Of a stretch of DNA of 64,000 bases, positions 1 to 9,800 are shown piece by piece; the first letter of the stretch is position 1, and every line of letters begins with the position of its first letter. The stretch is from Streptomyces roseus (GTDB lineage: Bacteria > Actinomycetota > Actinomycetes > Streptomycetales > Streptomycetaceae). A model generated the notes under the pieces. That model was not told the DNA's origin. It saw nothing but the letters and a program-made list of their open reading frames with translations, and did no database searches. Made by a program: the position numbers and the translations under genes. The stretch is from positions 1-64,000 of the forward strand of contig NZ_LFML01000043.1 of NCBI RefSeq assembly GCF_001044425.1. Reading direction: 5' to 3'.

Positions 1-1
1 G

Positions 2-52
2 CGCACCGGGCGGGCGGACATGACGGAAACGGTGAGCTTCATCGGGGTGTGA
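2..52 (+). CDS. C-terminal end of an unidentified protein (cut by window start)
   Basis: The reading frame open at the window edge encodes 16 residues ending in ADMTETVSFIGV and a TGA stop. Nearly every codon ends in G or C, as expected for real Streptomyces coding sequence. It converges on the thiamine-binding protein gene only about 30 bases away. The family cannot be recognised from so short a tail, so no function is proposed. Confidence 0.45.
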   Translation, partial: RTGRADMTETVSFIGV

Positions 53-84
53 CAGTTGGACGGCCGAGATCGACAGGACAGGTT

Positions 85-375
85 CTAGGCCAGGTGGCGC
101 TCCACCGTCTCCACCTTGGACGTCAGGCCGCCGACCACCCCGGGGCGGATGTCGGCCTTGAGGACCAGCGACACCCGCGGCGCCCTCTCCTCCACGGCCG
201 CCACCGCGCGCTTGACCACGTCCATCACCTCGTCCCACTCCCCCTCGACGGAGGTGAACATGGCGTCGGTGCGGTTCGGCAGTCCCGAATCCCGTACGAC
301 GCGCACCGCGTCGGCCACGTACTCGCCGACCTCTTCGCCGACCCCCAGCGGGGTCACCGAGAACGCGACGATCAC
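85..375 (-). CDS. MTH1187-family thiamine-binding protein (DUF77)
   Basis: A 96-residue protein beginning [20 protein letters not shown], the typical start of the MTH1187/YkoF-type family. These are small ferredoxin-like-fold proteins that bind thiamine or its precursors. The family's usual length is about 100 residues, so it is complete. The GTG start overlaps the TGA stop of the upstream DUF3817 gene by four bases (GTGA), which implies translational coupling. The family is recognised by the N-terminal motif and the central [11 protein letters not shown] segment. The ligand is inferred from the family, not visible here. Confidence 0.85.
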   Translation of the reverse strand: MIVAFSVTPLGVGEEVGEYVADAVRVVRDSGLPNRTDAMFTSVEGEWDEVMDVVKRAVAAVEERAPRVSLVLKADIRPGVVGGLTSKVETVERHLA

Positions 376-722
376 GCTGCGTTCGCCGCCTCGCGCCGGG
401 CGCGGGCCGCCATGACGCTGTCGGCCTCCTCGCGCTTGAGGAGCTTGTCGCCGTACAGGCCGCCGAAGGGCAGCAGCGCCAGCAGGAAGAACAGGGCGAC
501 CCTCTTGACCGGCCACTTCGCCTTGTTCCACACGTCCAGCAGGAAGACCGCGTAGATGACGAACAGGATCCCGTGCAGGATGCCGAGCGGCATCATCAGG
601 TAGTCGATGTCGGAGATCCGGCTCAGCACCGATCCGAAGATCAGCAGGGCCGGGAACGACAGCGCCTCCGGTACGGAGATGAGGCGCAGCCGGTGCAGGG
701 CGGAAGCGGTCTTGATGTCCAC
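372..722 (-). CDS. DUF3817 integral membrane protein
   Basis: A 116-residue protein with three hydrophobic helices, at roughly residues 17-34, 42-64 and 72-92. The last 25 residues are highly charged and probably cytoplasmic. The spacing and the motif [20 protein letters not shown] match the DUF3817 family, small membrane proteins also found fused or next to transporters. The gene is first in a two-gene unit with the thiamine-binding protein, overlapping it by four bases. Its biochemical role is unknown; the pairing suggests a shared cellular task but does not define it. Confidence 0.8.
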   Translation of the reverse strand: MDIKTASALHRLRLISVPEALSFPALLIFGSVLSRISDIDYLMMPLGILHGILFVIYAVFLLDVWNKAKWPVKRVALFFLLALLPFGGLYGDKLLKREEADSVMAARARREAANAA

Positions 723-906
723 GATGAGCCTTCGGGGTGGTGGCCGGGGGTCCGTTCCAGTCTCTCAGCCGCCGTGCCGGATCTTGCGGCGGGGCCGCCG
801 CGGCCGGTGGGGCGCCGGGGTGTCCCGGGTGTGTGAGATGCCGCAGTCGCCGGATATCGGCCACCGGGCCCTGTTCGCCTCCGCCCGCTGCCGATAACGT
901 CATCCC

Positions 907-1545
907 GTGGCTCAGTTCCGACTCCAAGGCAGCAAGGTGCTCGCCGTCGACCTGACCGGGGACGCCGTGAAAGCGAAGAACGGCTCCATGGTCGCGTACG
1001 ACGGCCAGATGGCCTTCAAGAAGATGACCGGCGGCGGCGAAGGCCTGCGCGGCATGGTGACCCGTCGGCTGACGGGTGAGCAGATGACCGTGATGGAAGT
1101 GCAGGGGCACGGCACCTGCTTCTTCGCCGACCGCGCGAGCGAGATCAATCTGGTCAACCTGCGCGGCGAGAAGCTGTACGTGGAGTCCAGCAACCTCCTG
1201 TGCACCGACGCCGGCCTGCGCACCGGCACCACCTTCACCGGCCTGCGCGGCGGGGCGACGGGCAACGGCCTGTTCACCACCACCGTCGAGGGCAGCGGGC
1301 AGGCGGCGATCATGTCCGACGGACCGGCGGTGGTGCTGCGCGTCAGCTCCCAGTACCCGCTCTCCGTCGACCCGGGGGCGTACATCGCGCACACCGGGAA
1401 CCTCCAGCAGTCCTTCCAGTCGGGGATCAATTTCCGCACCCTGATCGGCGAGGGCTCGGGCGAGGCGTTCCAGATCCGCTTCGAGGGCGAGGGCCTGGTC
1501 TACGTGCAGCCCAGCGAGCGCAACACCATCGGGGGCGACATCTGA
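907..1545 (+). CDS. AIM24 family protein, first of three
   Basis: A 212-residue beta-rich protein from a GTG start. It has the AIM24/TIM-barrel-like pseudo-repeat layout: glycine-rich turns ([18 protein letters not shown]), an '[12 protein letters not shown]' strand and the closing [22 protein letters not shown] motif. AIM24 is named after a yeast mitochondrial protein; bacterial members are poorly characterised, often single-gene, and lack catalytic motifs. Its stop codon shares a base with the start of the next AIM24 gene (TGATG), so the three are translated from one message. It has no signal peptide or membrane segment and is probably cytoplasmic. Confidence 0.88.
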   Translation: MAQFRLQGSKVLAVDLTGDAVKAKNGSMVAYDGQMAFKKMTGGGEGLRGMVTRRLTGEQMTVMEVQGHGTCFFADRASEINLVNLRGEKLYVESSNLLCTDAGLRTGTTFTGLRGGATGNGLFTTTVEGSGQAAIMSDGPAVVLRVSSQYPLSVDPGAYIAHTGNLQQSFQSGINFRTLIGEGSGEAFQIRFEGEGLVYVQPSERNTIGGDI

Positions 1546-2195
1546 TGCCGTTCCGCGAGCTCAACTCGAAGATGGTCGAGGCCCAGGTGATCCCGGGGCA
1601 GAAGATGTTCAGCCAGCGCGGCGCGATGCTCGCGTACCGCGGCGAGGTCTCCTTCACCCCGAGCCTGACCGGTGGTCAGGGCGGGGTGATGGGCATGATC
1701 GGGCGCCGCGTGGCGAACGAGCAGACCCCGCTGATGTCGGTCGAGGGCAGCGGCACCGTGATGTTCGGCCACGGGGGCCACCACATCCAGGTGATCAACC
1801 TGACCGGCGAGACCCTGTACGTGGAGGCCGACCGGCTGCTCGCCTTCGACGGCACGCTCCAGCAGGGCACGATGTTCATGGGCTCGCAGGGCGGGGTCAT
1901 GGGCATGGTCCGCGGCCAGGTGACCGGCCAGGGCCTGTTCACCACCACCCTCAAGGGGCACGGCTCGGTGGCGGTGATGGCCCACGGCGGGGTCATCGAG
2001 CTCCCCATCACCCCGAACCGGCCGATCCACGTCGACCCGCAGGCGTACGTGGCCCACCACGGGGACGTCAGGAACAAGCTCTCCACCGCGCTCGGCTGGC
2101 GGGACATGGTGGGGCGCGGCTCGGGCGAGGCGTTCCAGCTGGAGCTGTCGGGTCAGGGAGCGGTGTACGTACAGGCCTCGGAGGAGAAGCTGTGA
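1545..2195 (+). CDS. AIM24 family protein, second of three
   Basis: A 216-residue AIM24 protein starting [19 protein letters not shown]. It has two glycine/methionine-rich turns of the same form ([14 protein letters not shown] and [13 protein letters not shown]), then [19 protein letters not shown] near the C-terminus. It resembles the first copy in architecture, and most closely in the C-terminal motif. The start overlaps the upstream stop by one base, and its own stop overlaps the third gene by four bases. No active-site or cofactor motif is apparent. The family call is confident but the function is unknown. Confidence 0.88.
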   Translation: MPFRELNSKMVEAQVIPGQKMFSQRGAMLAYRGEVSFTPSLTGGQGGVMGMIGRRVANEQTPLMSVEGSGTVMFGHGGHHIQVINLTGETLYVEADRLLAFDGTLQQGTMFMGSQGGVMGMVRGQVTGQGLFTTTLKGHGSVAVMAHGGVIELPITPNRPIHVDPQAYVAHHGDVRNKLSTALGWRDMVGRGSGEAFQLELSGQGAVYVQASEEKL

Positions 2196-3022
2196 ATTTT
2201 GGCCCCGTGACGGGCGGACCCGGCGCCCCGACGGTCTTCGACCCGCACTCGCTGCCCTCCGACGACAACGTGAACGCCTACACCTTCTGCGTGGAGCTCA
2301 AAGGGAGCCAGTGGTTCCTGCAGAAGGGCAAGATGATCGCCTACTACGGGCGCATCGACTTCAACGGCGTCGGCAACGGCCGCTTCGACCGGCTCCTGCG
2401 CACGAGCTTCCACTCGCCGATGCACGCCGCCGACTGGGTGGTGGCCGAGGGCCAGGGCAAGATGCTGCTGGCCGACCGGGCCTTCGACGTGAACTCGTAC
2501 GACCTGGACGACGGGAACCTGACGATCAGGTCGGGCAACCTGCTGGCCTACCAGCCCTCGCTCGCCCTGAAGCAGTCGATCGTGCCAGGATTCCTGACCC
2601 TGATCGGAACCGGGAAGTTCGTGGCGGCGTCCAACGGGCCGGTGGTGTTCATGGAGCCGCCGCTGCGCGTGGACCCGCAGGCGCTGGTGGGCTGGGCGGA
2701 CTGCCCGTCCCCCTGCCACCACTACGATCACGGCTACATGTCGGGCGTCATCGGCGGGCTGCGCTCGCTGACCGGCATCGGCGGCAGCTCCGGCGAGGAA
2801 CACCAGTTCGAATTTGTCGGTGCGGGGACGGTGCTGCTGCAATCGTCGGAGATGCTGATGGCGGAGCAGGCGATCGGAACCGTCGGCGCCGGCGCCGAGG
2901 CGGCGGGCGTGCCCGGTGCCGGTTACGGGGGCGGGCACGGGCAGCAGGGTCCGCTGGGCCAGCTGGGCGTGCCGCGGATGCCGGGGCAGCTGGGTGACAT
3001 CCAGCGGCGTCTGGGACTCTGA
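2192..3022 (+). CDS. AIM24 family protein, third of three, with Gly/Gln-rich tail
   Basis: A 276-residue AIM24 protein from a GTG start in the GTGA overlap with the preceding gene. The AIM24 core runs from about residue 25 to 225 and ends EEHQFEFVGAGTVLLQSSE, equivalent to the closing motif of the two upstream copies. A tail of about 45 residues, rich in Gly, Ala, Gln and Pro, follows and is absent from the other two. Divergence from the two shorter copies suggests distinct subunits rather than a recent duplication. A hetero-oligomer is a reasonable inference. Confidence 0.88.
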   Translation: MNFGPVTGGPGAPTVFDPHSLPSDDNVNAYTFCVELKGSQWFLQKGKMIAYYGRIDFNGVGNGRFDRLLRTSFHSPMHAADWVVAEGQGKMLLADRAFDVNSYDLDDGNLTIRSGNLLAYQPSLALKQSIVPGFLTLIGTGKFVAASNGPVVFMEPPLRVDPQALVGWADCPSPCHHYDHGYMSGVIGGLRSLTGIGGSSGEEHQFEFVGAGTVLLQSSEMLMAEQAIGTVGAGAEAAGVPGAGYGGGHGQQGPLGQLGVPRMPGQLGDIQRRLGL

Positions 3023-3041
3023 CATATTCCACCATTCTTCT

Positions 3042-3071
3042 TTGTACGTAATTCAACTTCTTAGGTAGAGT
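3042..3071 (+). promoter_or_regulatory. Candidate promoter of the marR gene
   Basis: The AT-rich gap upstream of the MarR gene has TTGTAC and, 18 bases later, TAGAGT, a good match to housekeeping -35/-10 elements. The -10 box ends only six bases before the ATG, so the transcript may be leaderless or nearly so. The surrounding AT-rich sequence is a plausible site for autoregulation by the MarR protein. Confidence 0.4.
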
Positions 3072-3077
3072 TCAGTC

Positions 3078-3563
3078 ATGGAGACCATGGAGACCGAGAC
3101 GGCCACCCGCTGGCTGACCGAGGCCGAGCAGTGCACCTGGCGCACCCACCTGGACGTCAGCCGGCTGCTGATGCACCAGCTGGAAAAGGATCTCCAGCCC
3201 TTCGGGCTCACCATCAACGACTACGAGATCCTGGTGAACCTCTCGGAGTCCGAGGGCCGCCGGATGCGGATGAGCGATCTCGCGACGTCGACGCTCCAGT
3301 CCAAGAGCCGGCTGTCCCACCAGATCACCCGCATGGAGACCGCGGGCCTGGTCGTCCGGGTGAACTGCGAGTCCGACCGCCGGGGGCTGTACGCGGTCCT
3401 GACCGACGAGGGCATGGAGCTCATGCGGAAGGTCGCCCCGCACCACGTGGCGTCCGTCCGCCGGCACTTCATCGACCTGCTGTCGCCCGAGGCCCTGGCT
3501 GCGCTGCGCGCGTCGCTGGAGCCGGTCGCCGGCCACCTGCGGGACGAGCGCGGCAAGGCCTGA
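3078..3563 (+). CDS. MarR family transcriptional regulator
   Basis: A 161-residue winged-helix protein. The dimerisation helices lie at both ends. The DNA-binding core at about residues 60-110 contains RMSDLATSTLQSKSRLSHQ (recognition helix) and the wing RVNCESDRRGLYAVLTDEG, with the D-R-R-G motif conserved in MarR proteins. Such proteins usually repress nearby genes until a phenolic or oxidative ligand is bound. No ligand-binding residue is diagnostic here. The gene is flanked by its own promoter and a strong terminator, so it appears monocistronic, and its target is not evident from position. Confidence 0.9.
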   Translation: METMETETATRWLTEAEQCTWRTHLDVSRLLMHQLEKDLQPFGLTINDYEILVNLSESEGRRMRMSDLATSTLQSKSRLSHQITRMETAGLVVRVNCESDRRGLYAVLTDEGMELMRKVAPHHVASVRRHFIDLLSPEALAALRASLEPVAGHLRDERGKA

Positions 3564-3568
3564 CACGG

Positions 3569-3607
3569 GCGGGCCGGGGCGGCGGGCCCGCGGCCGCCCC
3601 GGCCCGC
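3569..3607 (+). terminator. Hairpin terminator after marR
   Basis: A GC-only stem of 15 base pairs with a nine-base loop starts six bases after the marR stop. It lacks a U-tract, which is common for Streptomyces terminators. Confidence 0.65.
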
Positions 3608-3687
3608 GCGGGCGCGTCGGCCGCCGCTGCCGCTGCCGCCGCCCGGAACGGTCTGCGGGTTCCCGTGCGGACCCGATCGGGCGCCCC

Positions 3688-3693
3688 TAGACT
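3688..3693 (+). promoter_or_regulatory. Candidate -10 element (TAGACT) for the bL37 gene
   Basis: TAGACT, 43 bases before the ATG, fits the Streptomyces -10 consensus TAGRRT closely. No convincing -35 is seen 17-18 bases upstream, so the assignment is tentative. Confidence 0.35.
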
Positions 3694-3735
3694 GGCGAAC
3701 GCCCGGATTACCCCGATCGTCGAGGGAGTGGCGTC

Positions 3736-3810
3736 ATGGCCAAGCGCGGCAACAAGAAGCGAGCACGCAAGAAGAAGAAGGCGAACCACGGCAAGCGTCC
3801 CAACGCCTGA
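3736..3810 (+). CDS. 50S ribosomal protein bL37 (24 residues)
   Basis: A 24-residue, extremely basic peptide beginning MAKRGNKKRARKKKK and ending NHGKRPNA. It matches the actinobacterial large-subunit microprotein bL37, seen in mycobacterial ribosome structures near the peptidyl-transferase region. A GGGAG ribosome-binding site precedes the ATG, and a strong hairpin follows the stop. The gene is short enough to be missed by length-filtered gene callers. The identification rests on length, composition and the conserved ANHGKRPNA ending. Confidence 0.85.
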   Translation: MAKRGNKKRARKKKKANHGKRPNA

Positions 3811-3830
3811 CCGTCCGCCCGCAGACGTAC

Positions 3831-3866
3831 GAGAGCCGCGCCCCGGAAGACCGGGGCGCGGCTCTC
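3831..3866. terminator. Bidirectional hairpin terminator between bL37 and meaB
   Basis: A perfect 16-bp GC-rich stem closes on an AAGA tetraloop, midway between the convergent bL37 and meaB genes. Its symmetry lets it serve transcription from both sides. Confidence 0.75.
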
Positions 3867-3880
3867 GCGCGGAACGGGCG

Positions 3881-4840
3881 TCAGGACTCCGTCAGCGTCG
3901 CCAGGAGCGTGTCCGCGGCCGCGTACGGGTCCAGCTCGCCGGCCGCCACCCGGCCCGCGAGGGCGTCGAGGTGCGCGTCCCCGCGCACGTCCGCCATCCT
4001 GGCCCGCAGGGCCGTCACCGCGATGGTCTCCACCTCGCGCGCGGCCCGGACCGTACGGCGCTCGGCCAGCACCCCGCGCTCGTCCATCCACGCGCGGTGC
4101 TTCTCCAGGGCCTCGACCAGCTCGTCGATGCCCTGGCCGCGCGCCGCGACCGTCTTGACGATGGGCGGCCGCCAGTCGCCCGCGCCCCGGGACTCCCCGA
4201 GGCCCAGCATGTGGTTGAGCTCCCGGGCGGTGGCGTCGGCGCCGTCGCGGTCCGCCTTGTTCACCACGTACACGTCGCCGATCTCCAGGATGCCCGCCTT
4301 CGCGGCCTGGATCCCGTCGCCCATCCCGGGGGCCAGCAGCACCACCGAGGTGTCGGCCTGCGCGGCGATCTCCACCTCGGACTGCCCGACCCCGACCGTC
4401 TCGACCAGGATCACTTCGCAGCCGGCCGCGTCCAGCACCCGGATCGCCTGCGGGGCGGCCCAGGCCAGGCCTCCCAGGTGGCCGCGGGTGGCCATGGAGC
4501 GGATGTAGACCCCCGGGTCGGAGGCGTGGTCCGACATCCGGACCCGGTCGCCGAGCAGCGCACCGCCGGAGAACGGCGAGGACGGGTCGACGGCGAGGAC
4601 GCCGACCCGCTTGCCGGCCTTGCGGTACGCGGAGACCAGGGCCGAGGTGGAGGTGGACTTGCCGACGCCCGGGGAGCCGGTCAGGCCCACCACGTACGCC
4701 CCGCCCGTCAGCGGGGCCAGGGCCGCCATCACCTCGCGCAGCTGCGGGGACGCCCCCTCGACCAGCGAGATCAGCCGGGCCACCGCTCTCGGCCTGCCCT
4801 CACGCGCCTGGGCCACCAGCTGGGGGACGTCCACCGTCAT
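3881..4840 (-). CDS. meaB: Methylmalonyl-CoA mutase-associated GTPase MeaB
   Basis: A 319-residue G3E-family P-loop GTPase of usual length. Walker A GSPGVGKST lies at residues 55-63, the switch/base motif ETVGVGQSE near 147-155, and the guanine-specificity motif NKAD at about 194-197. MeaB guards the adenosylcobalamin-dependent methylmalonyl-CoA mutase: it gates cofactor loading and protects against inactivation. The upstream gene is a thiolase and the epimerase of the same pathway lies just beyond. A PduO-type adenosyltransferase that makes the mutase cofactor is about 20 kb away. The gene probably forms a unit with the thiolase, 48 bases upstream. Confidence 0.95.
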   Translation of the reverse strand: MTVDVPQLVAQAREGRPRAVARLISLVEGASPQLREVMAALAPLTGGAYVVGLTGSPGVGKSTSTSALVSAYRKAGKRVGVLAVDPSSPFSGGALLGDRVRMSDHASDPGVYIRSMATRGHLGGLAWAAPQAIRVLDAAGCEVILVETVGVGQSEVEIAAQADTSVVLLAPGMGDGIQAAKAGILEIGDVYVVNKADRDGADATARELNHMLGLGESRGAGDWRPPIVKTVAARGQGIDELVEALEKHRAWMDERGVLAERRTVRAAREVETIAVTALRARMADVRGDAHLDALAGRVAAGELDPYAAADTLLATLTES

Positions 4841-4888
4841 ACGTGCTGCGCTCCTCGGTTCGGGTAGGGAAGGGCCGGCGGGCCGGGA

Positions 4889-6094
4889 CTACTTCTTCTT
4901 CGGGACGCGGACGATCAGGGCGTCGCCCTGGCCGCCGCCGCCGCACAGCGCGGCCGCGCCGGTCCCGCCGCCCCGGCGCGCCAGCTCCAGGGCCAGGTGC
5001 AGCACCACGCGGGCGCCGGACATGCCGATCGGGTGGCCCAGGGCAATGGCGCCACCGTTGACGTTCACCCGTTCCGGGGTCACGCCGAGATCCTTCATTG
5101 ACTGCACGGCGACCGCCGCGAAGGCCTCGTTGATCTCGATGAGGTCCAGGTCGGAGACCTGGAGCCCCTCCTTCTGCAGGGCGTGCAGGATCGCGTTCGA
5201 CGGCTGCGACTGCAGCGAGTTGTCGGGACCGGCCACATTGCCGTGGGCGCCGATCTCGGCGATCCACTCCAGGCCGAGCTCCTCGGCCTTCGCCTTGCTC
5301 ATCACGACCACGGCGGCGGCGCCGTCGGAGATCTGCGAGGAGGTGCCGGCGGTGATCGTGCCGTCCTGCGCGAACGCGGGGCGCAGCTTGCCGAGGGACT
5401 CGACCGTGGTCTCCGGGCGGATGCCCTCGTCCTGGGCGAAGAGGACCGGGTCGCCCTTGCGCTGCGGGATCTCCACGGGGACGATCTCGGCCTCGAAGAC
5501 GCCGTTCTTCTGCGCGGCGGCGGCCCGCTGGTGCGAGGCGGCGGCGAACTCGTCCTGCGGGGCGCGCTCGATGCCCAGGCGGCTGTTGTGCTTCTCGGTG
5601 GACTCGCCCATCGCGATGTGCTCGAAGGCGTCGGTCAGACCGTCGTAGGCCATCGCGTCGAGCATCTCGATCGCGCCGTACTTGAATCCCTCTCGGGACT
5701 TCGGCAGCAGGTGCGGGGCGTTGGTCATGGACTCCTGGCCGCCCGCGACCACGATGTCGAACTCGCCCGCGCGGATGAGCTGGTCGGCCAGCGCGATCGC
5801 GTCGAGGCCGGAGAGGCACACCTTGTTGATCGTGAGCGCCGGGACGTTCATCGGGATGCCGCCCTTGACCGCCGCCTGGCGCGCCGGGATCTGGCCCGCA
5901 CCGGCCTGGAGCACCTGCCCCATGATCACGTATTGCACCTGGTCACCGGCGATGCCGGCCCGCTCCAGAGCGGACTTGATGGCGAACCCGCCGAGATCGG
6001 CGCCGGAGAAGGACTTCAGCGAGCCGAGCAGCCGCCCCATGGGCGTGCGGGCCCCGGCGACGATCACTGACGTGGTGTTGTTCGTTCCGGACAT
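4889..6094 (-). CDS. Acetyl-CoA C-acetyltransferase (thiolase)
   Basis: A 401-residue thiolase of standard length. The nucleophilic Cys is residue 93 in [11 protein letters not shown], with His354 in [11 protein letters not shown] and the second catalytic Cys384 in [11 protein letters not shown]. It reversibly condenses two acetyl-CoA into acetoacetyl-CoA, or cleaves 3-ketoacyl-CoA. In Streptomyces this feeds the ethylmalonyl-CoA and fatty-acid pathways. It is transcribed divergently from the methylmalonyl-CoA epimerase gene and upstream of meaB. Position suggests short-chain acyl-CoA interconversion; sequence alone does not settle biosynthetic versus degradative use. Confidence 0.93.
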   Translation of the reverse strand: MSGTNNTTSVIVAGARTPMGRLLGSLKSFSGADLGGFAIKSALERAGIAGDQVQYVIMGQVLQAGAGQIPARQAAVKGGIPMNVPALTINKVCLSGLDAIALADQLIRAGEFDIVVAGGQESMTNAPHLLPKSREGFKYGAIEMLDAMAYDGLTDAFEHIAMGESTEKHNSRLGIERAPQDEFAAASHQRAAAAQKNGVFEAEIVPVEIPQRKGDPVLFAQDEGIRPETTVESLGKLRPAFAQDGTITAGTSSQISDGAAAVVVMSKAKAEELGLEWIAEIGAHGNVAGPDNSLQSQPSNAILHALQKEGLQVSDLDLIEINEAFAAVAVQSMKDLGVTPERVNVNGGAIALGHPIGMSGARVVLHLALELARRGGGTGAAALCGGGGQGDALIVRVPKKK

Positions 6095-6132
6095 GGAGCA
6101 CAGCCCCTTGAAGATGAGGGTGAACGAGGGTT

Positions 6133-6155
6133 TACATGAATGTACTGAGCGGTAC
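6133..6155. promoter_or_regulatory. Overlapping palindromes in the thiolase-epimerase intergenic region
   Basis: TACATGAATGTA (arms TACAT/ATGTA) is followed, with overlap, by GTAC-N6-GTAC. Both lie in the 136-bp divergent intergenic region. Such nested symmetric sites suit a dimeric regulator, for example of the TetR type, controlling both genes. The regulator is not identifiable. Confidence 0.35.
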
Positions 6156-6230
6156 CCGCGTCGTCACCGGGCAGTCGGTGTGATCGCTGGCACGTTGCGT
6201 GACCGCCCTCCGCAGCGGTGCACTGGTCCC

Positions 6231-6659
6231 ATGCTGACAAGAATCGACCACATCGGGATCGCCTGCTTCGACCTGGACAAGACCGTCGAGTTCTACCGTG
6301 CCACGTACGGCTTCGAGGTCTTCCACACCGAGGTCAACGAGGAACAGGGCGTCCGCGAGGCCATGCTCAAGATCAACGAGACCTCCGACGGCGGCGCCTC
6401 CTACCTCCAGCTCCTCGAACCCACCCGCGAGGACTCCGCGGTGGGCAAGTGGCTGGCCAAGAACGGCGAGGGCGTGCACCACATCGCCTTCGGCACCGAG
6501 GACGTCCTCGGCGACTCGGAGGCCATCCGCGGCAAGGGCGTCCGGGTCCTCTACGACCAGCCCCGCACGGGCTCGATGGGCTCCTCGATCACCTTCCTGC
6601 ACCCCAAGGACTGCCACGGAGTCCTCACCGAACTGGTCACCTCGAACCCCGACCACTGA
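6231..6659 (+). CDS. mce: Methylmalonyl-CoA epimerase
   Basis: A 142-residue vicinal-oxygen-chelate protein. Two beta-alpha-beta-beta-beta halves begin at LTRIDHIGIACFDLD and VHHIAFGTEDV. The metal-ligand positions (His7, a Gln in SYLQLLEP, the VHH histidine and a C-terminal Glu in VLTELV) are present. It converts (S)- to (R)-methylmalonyl-CoA between propionyl-CoA carboxylase and the mutase that MeaB protects, so it fits the neighbouring genes. The ATG was chosen because the family starts right at the LTRIDHIGIA strand. No clear Shine-Dalgarno precedes it. Confidence 0.93.
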   Translation: MLTRIDHIGIACFDLDKTVEFYRATYGFEVFHTEVNEEQGVREAMLKINETSDGGASYLQLLEPTREDSAVGKWLAKNGEGVHHIAFGTEDVLGDSEAIRGKGVRVLYDQPRTGSMGSSITFLHPKDCHGVLTELVTSNPDH

Positions 6660-6666
6660 CGGACCC

Positions 6667-6696
6667 CTGATGGCCCGATTCCCCGGCCGGTAGAGT
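6667..6696 (+). promoter_or_regulatory. Candidate promoter upstream of scy
   Basis: CTGATG and TAGAGT are separated by 18 bases. TAGAGT fits the TAGRRT -10 consensus exactly. The -35 lies directly after the epimerase stop codon, leaving a leader of roughly 150 bases before scy. Confidence 0.45.
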
Positions 6697-6852
6697 GGCC
6701 ATGGCTCGGCCGGGGTTCGGTGCGGAGACGGGGTCGGGGCCTGTGACCCCTGCCCCGGTATCTGACACCATTCCCCCGGGGGCGTCGTTCAGCGGGCGAG
6801 CGATGCTCAATTGGGAGTGAGCTTGCGACCAGGGGACGGATGGGACCGCGCT

Positions 6853-9800
6853 GTGCGGGGCTACGAAAGCCAGGAGAGCCATCAGGCTGAAGCCGACCAT
6901 CTCTCGCGCTTCGAAGCCGAGATGGAGCGGCTGAAGAAGGAGCGCGGGAAGGCCGTCCAGCACGCCGAGGACCTCGGCTACCAAGTCGAGGTGCTGCGCG
7001 CCAAGCTCCACGAGGTGCGCCGCAATCTGGCGTCCCGCCCCGCCTACGACAGTGCGGACATGGGCTACCAGGCGGAGCAGCTGCTCCGCAATGCCCAGAT
7101 CCAGGCCGACCAGATGCGCTCGGACGCCGAACGCGAGCTGCGCGAGGCCCGGGCGCAGACCCAGCGCATCCTGCAGGAGCACGCCGAGCACCAGGCGCGC
7201 CTCCAGGCCGAACTGCACGCGGAGGCCGTCAACCGCCGCCAGCGTCTCGACCAGGAGCTCAACGAGCGCCGCCAGACCGTCGAGGCGCACGTCAACGAGA
7301 ACGTGGCCTGGGCCGAGCAGTTGCGCTCCCGTACGGAGGCGCAGGCCCGCCGGCTCCTGGACGAGTCCCGCGCCGAGGCCGAGCAGTCCCTGAACGCGGC
7401 CCGCGCCGAGGCCGCCCGCGTCGCCGAGGAGACCCGCCGCCGGCTGACCGCCGACGCCGAGGCCGCCCGCGCGGAGACCGAGGCGACCCTGCTGCGCGCC
7501 CGCAAGGAAGCGGAGCGGCTGCTGACCGCCGCCTCCGCGCAGGCCCAGGAGGCCACCGAGCACGCGGAGCGGCTGCGCAGCAGCACCACCGCCGAGGCCG
7601 AGCAGACCCGGCAGCAGACCCTCGACCTCGGCCGGGTGGCCGAGCAGCGGGTCCAGGAGGCCGACGGCGCCCTGCGCGCGGCGCGCGCCGAGGCCGAGAA
7701 GCTCCTCGCGGACGCCAAGGAGAGCGCCGCCCGCCAGCTCGCCTCGGCGGAGTCGGTGAACGAGCAGCGCACCCGCACCGCCAAGGAGCAGGTGGCCCGG
7801 CTGGTCGGCGAGGCCACCAAGGACGCCGAGGCCCTCAGGGCCGAGGCCGAGCAGGCCCTCGCCGACGCCCGCGCCGGCGTGGAGCGGCTGCGCGCCGAGG
7901 CCGCGGAGCAGGCCCGTGCGGCGGCGGCCGAGGACACGGCCGCCCAGCTGGCGAAGGCGGCCCGCACGGCCGAGGACGTACTGAACAAGGCCTCGGAGGA
8001 CGCCCGGGCCACCACCCGCGCCGCCTCCGAGGAGGCCGAGCGGATCCGCCGCGAGGCCGAGTCCGAGGCGGAGCGGCTGCGCGCCCAGGCGGCGGCCACG
8101 GCCGACGAGCTCAAGGGCGCGGCGAAGGACGACACCGAGGAGTACCGGGCCCGGACCGTCGAGCTCCAGGAGGAGGCGCGGCGGCTGCGCGGCGAGGCCG
8201 AGCAGCTGCGCGCCGAGGCCGTCGCCGAGGGCGAGCGCATCCGCGGCGAGGCGCGCCGCGAGGCCGTCCAGCAGATCGAGGAGGCGGCCCGGACCGCCGA
8301 GGAGCTGCTGGGCAAGGCCAAGTCGGACGCGGACGAGCTGCGCGGCGGCGCGCGCGCCGAGAGCGAGCGGGTCCGCGCGGAGGCCGTCGAGCGGGCCACC
8401 ACCTTGCGGCGGCAGGCCGAGGAGACGCTGGAGCGCACGCGCGCCGAGGCGGAGCGGCTGCGCGGCGAGGCCGAGGAGCAGGCGGAGGCCGTACGGGCCG
8501 AGGCCGACGCGGCGGCGCGGGCGCGGCGCGAGGAGACCGAGCAGGCCCTCGCGGCGAAGCGGGCGGAGGCCGACGCGGAGCTCGTACGCCTCCACGCCGA
8601 GGCCGAGAGCCGGCTGGGCACGGCCGAGGAGACGCTGCGCGACGCCCGCGGGGCGGCGGAGAACATCCGGCGGGAGACCGCCGAGGAGGCCGACCGGCTG
8701 CGCGCCGAGTCGGCGGAGCGGATCCGTACCCTCCAGGCGCAGTCGCAGGCGGAGGCCGACCAGCTGCGCACGGACGCGGCGGACGACGCCGGGCGCACCC
8801 GCGCGGAGGCCGAGCAGGTCGCCGTACGGCTGCGCAGCGAGGCGGAGTCCGAGGCGGAGCGGGTGCGCGCGGAGGCGCAGGAGACCGCGGACCGGCTGCG
8901 CGCCGAGGCGAAGGCCGCCGCCGAGCGGGTCGCCGGGGAGGCCGCGGAGGCGCTGGCCGCGGCGCAGGAGGAGGCCGCCCGGCGCCGCCGGGAGGCCGAG
9001 GAGACCCTCGCGTCGGCCCGTACGGACGCCGACAACGAGCGGGCGCAGGCCCGCGAGCAGAGCGAGGAGCTGCTGGCCTCGGCCCGCAAGCGCTCCGAGG
9101 AGGCGCAGGCCGAGGCGGCCCGCCTGACCGACGAGGCGGAGCGGCGCGCCGCGGAGCTGGTGTCGGCGGCCGAGGCCACCGCGCAGCAGGTGCGGGACTC
9201 GGTGGCCGGTCTGCGCGAGGAGGCCGACGAGGAGATCGCCGGGCTGCGCAGCGCCGCCGAGCACGTGGCGGAGCGTACGAGGACGGAGGCCGAGGAGGAG
9301 GCCGCGCGGGTCCGCGCGGACGCCTACGACGAGCGCGAGCGGGCCACCGAGGACGCCAACCGGATCCGGACCGAGGCGCGGGCCGAGACGGACGCGGCGA
9401 AGGCGCTGGCCGAGCGCACGGTCGGCGACGCGATCGCCGAGGCGGAGCAGCTGCGGAGCGACACCGCCGAGTACGCGCAGCGCGTGCGTACGGAGGCGAC
9501 GGACGCGCTGGCCGCGGCCGAGCGCGACGCGGCCCGCACCCGGGCCGACGCCCGGGACGACGCGAACCGGATCCGCGGCGAGGCGGCGGAGGCCCTGGAG
9601 TCCTCGCGCGCCGAAGGCGGCCGGATCGTCGCGGAGGCGACGGCACAGGCCGAGCGGCTCACCGGCGAGACCGAGGCGGCGAACGCCGCGACGCTCGCCG
9701 AGGCTGCGGCGGAGGCCGAACGGCTCACCGCCGAGGCGGCCGAGGCGGCGGACGCCACCCGCGCCGAGGCGGCGGCCACCTTGGACGAGGCGCGTTCCGA

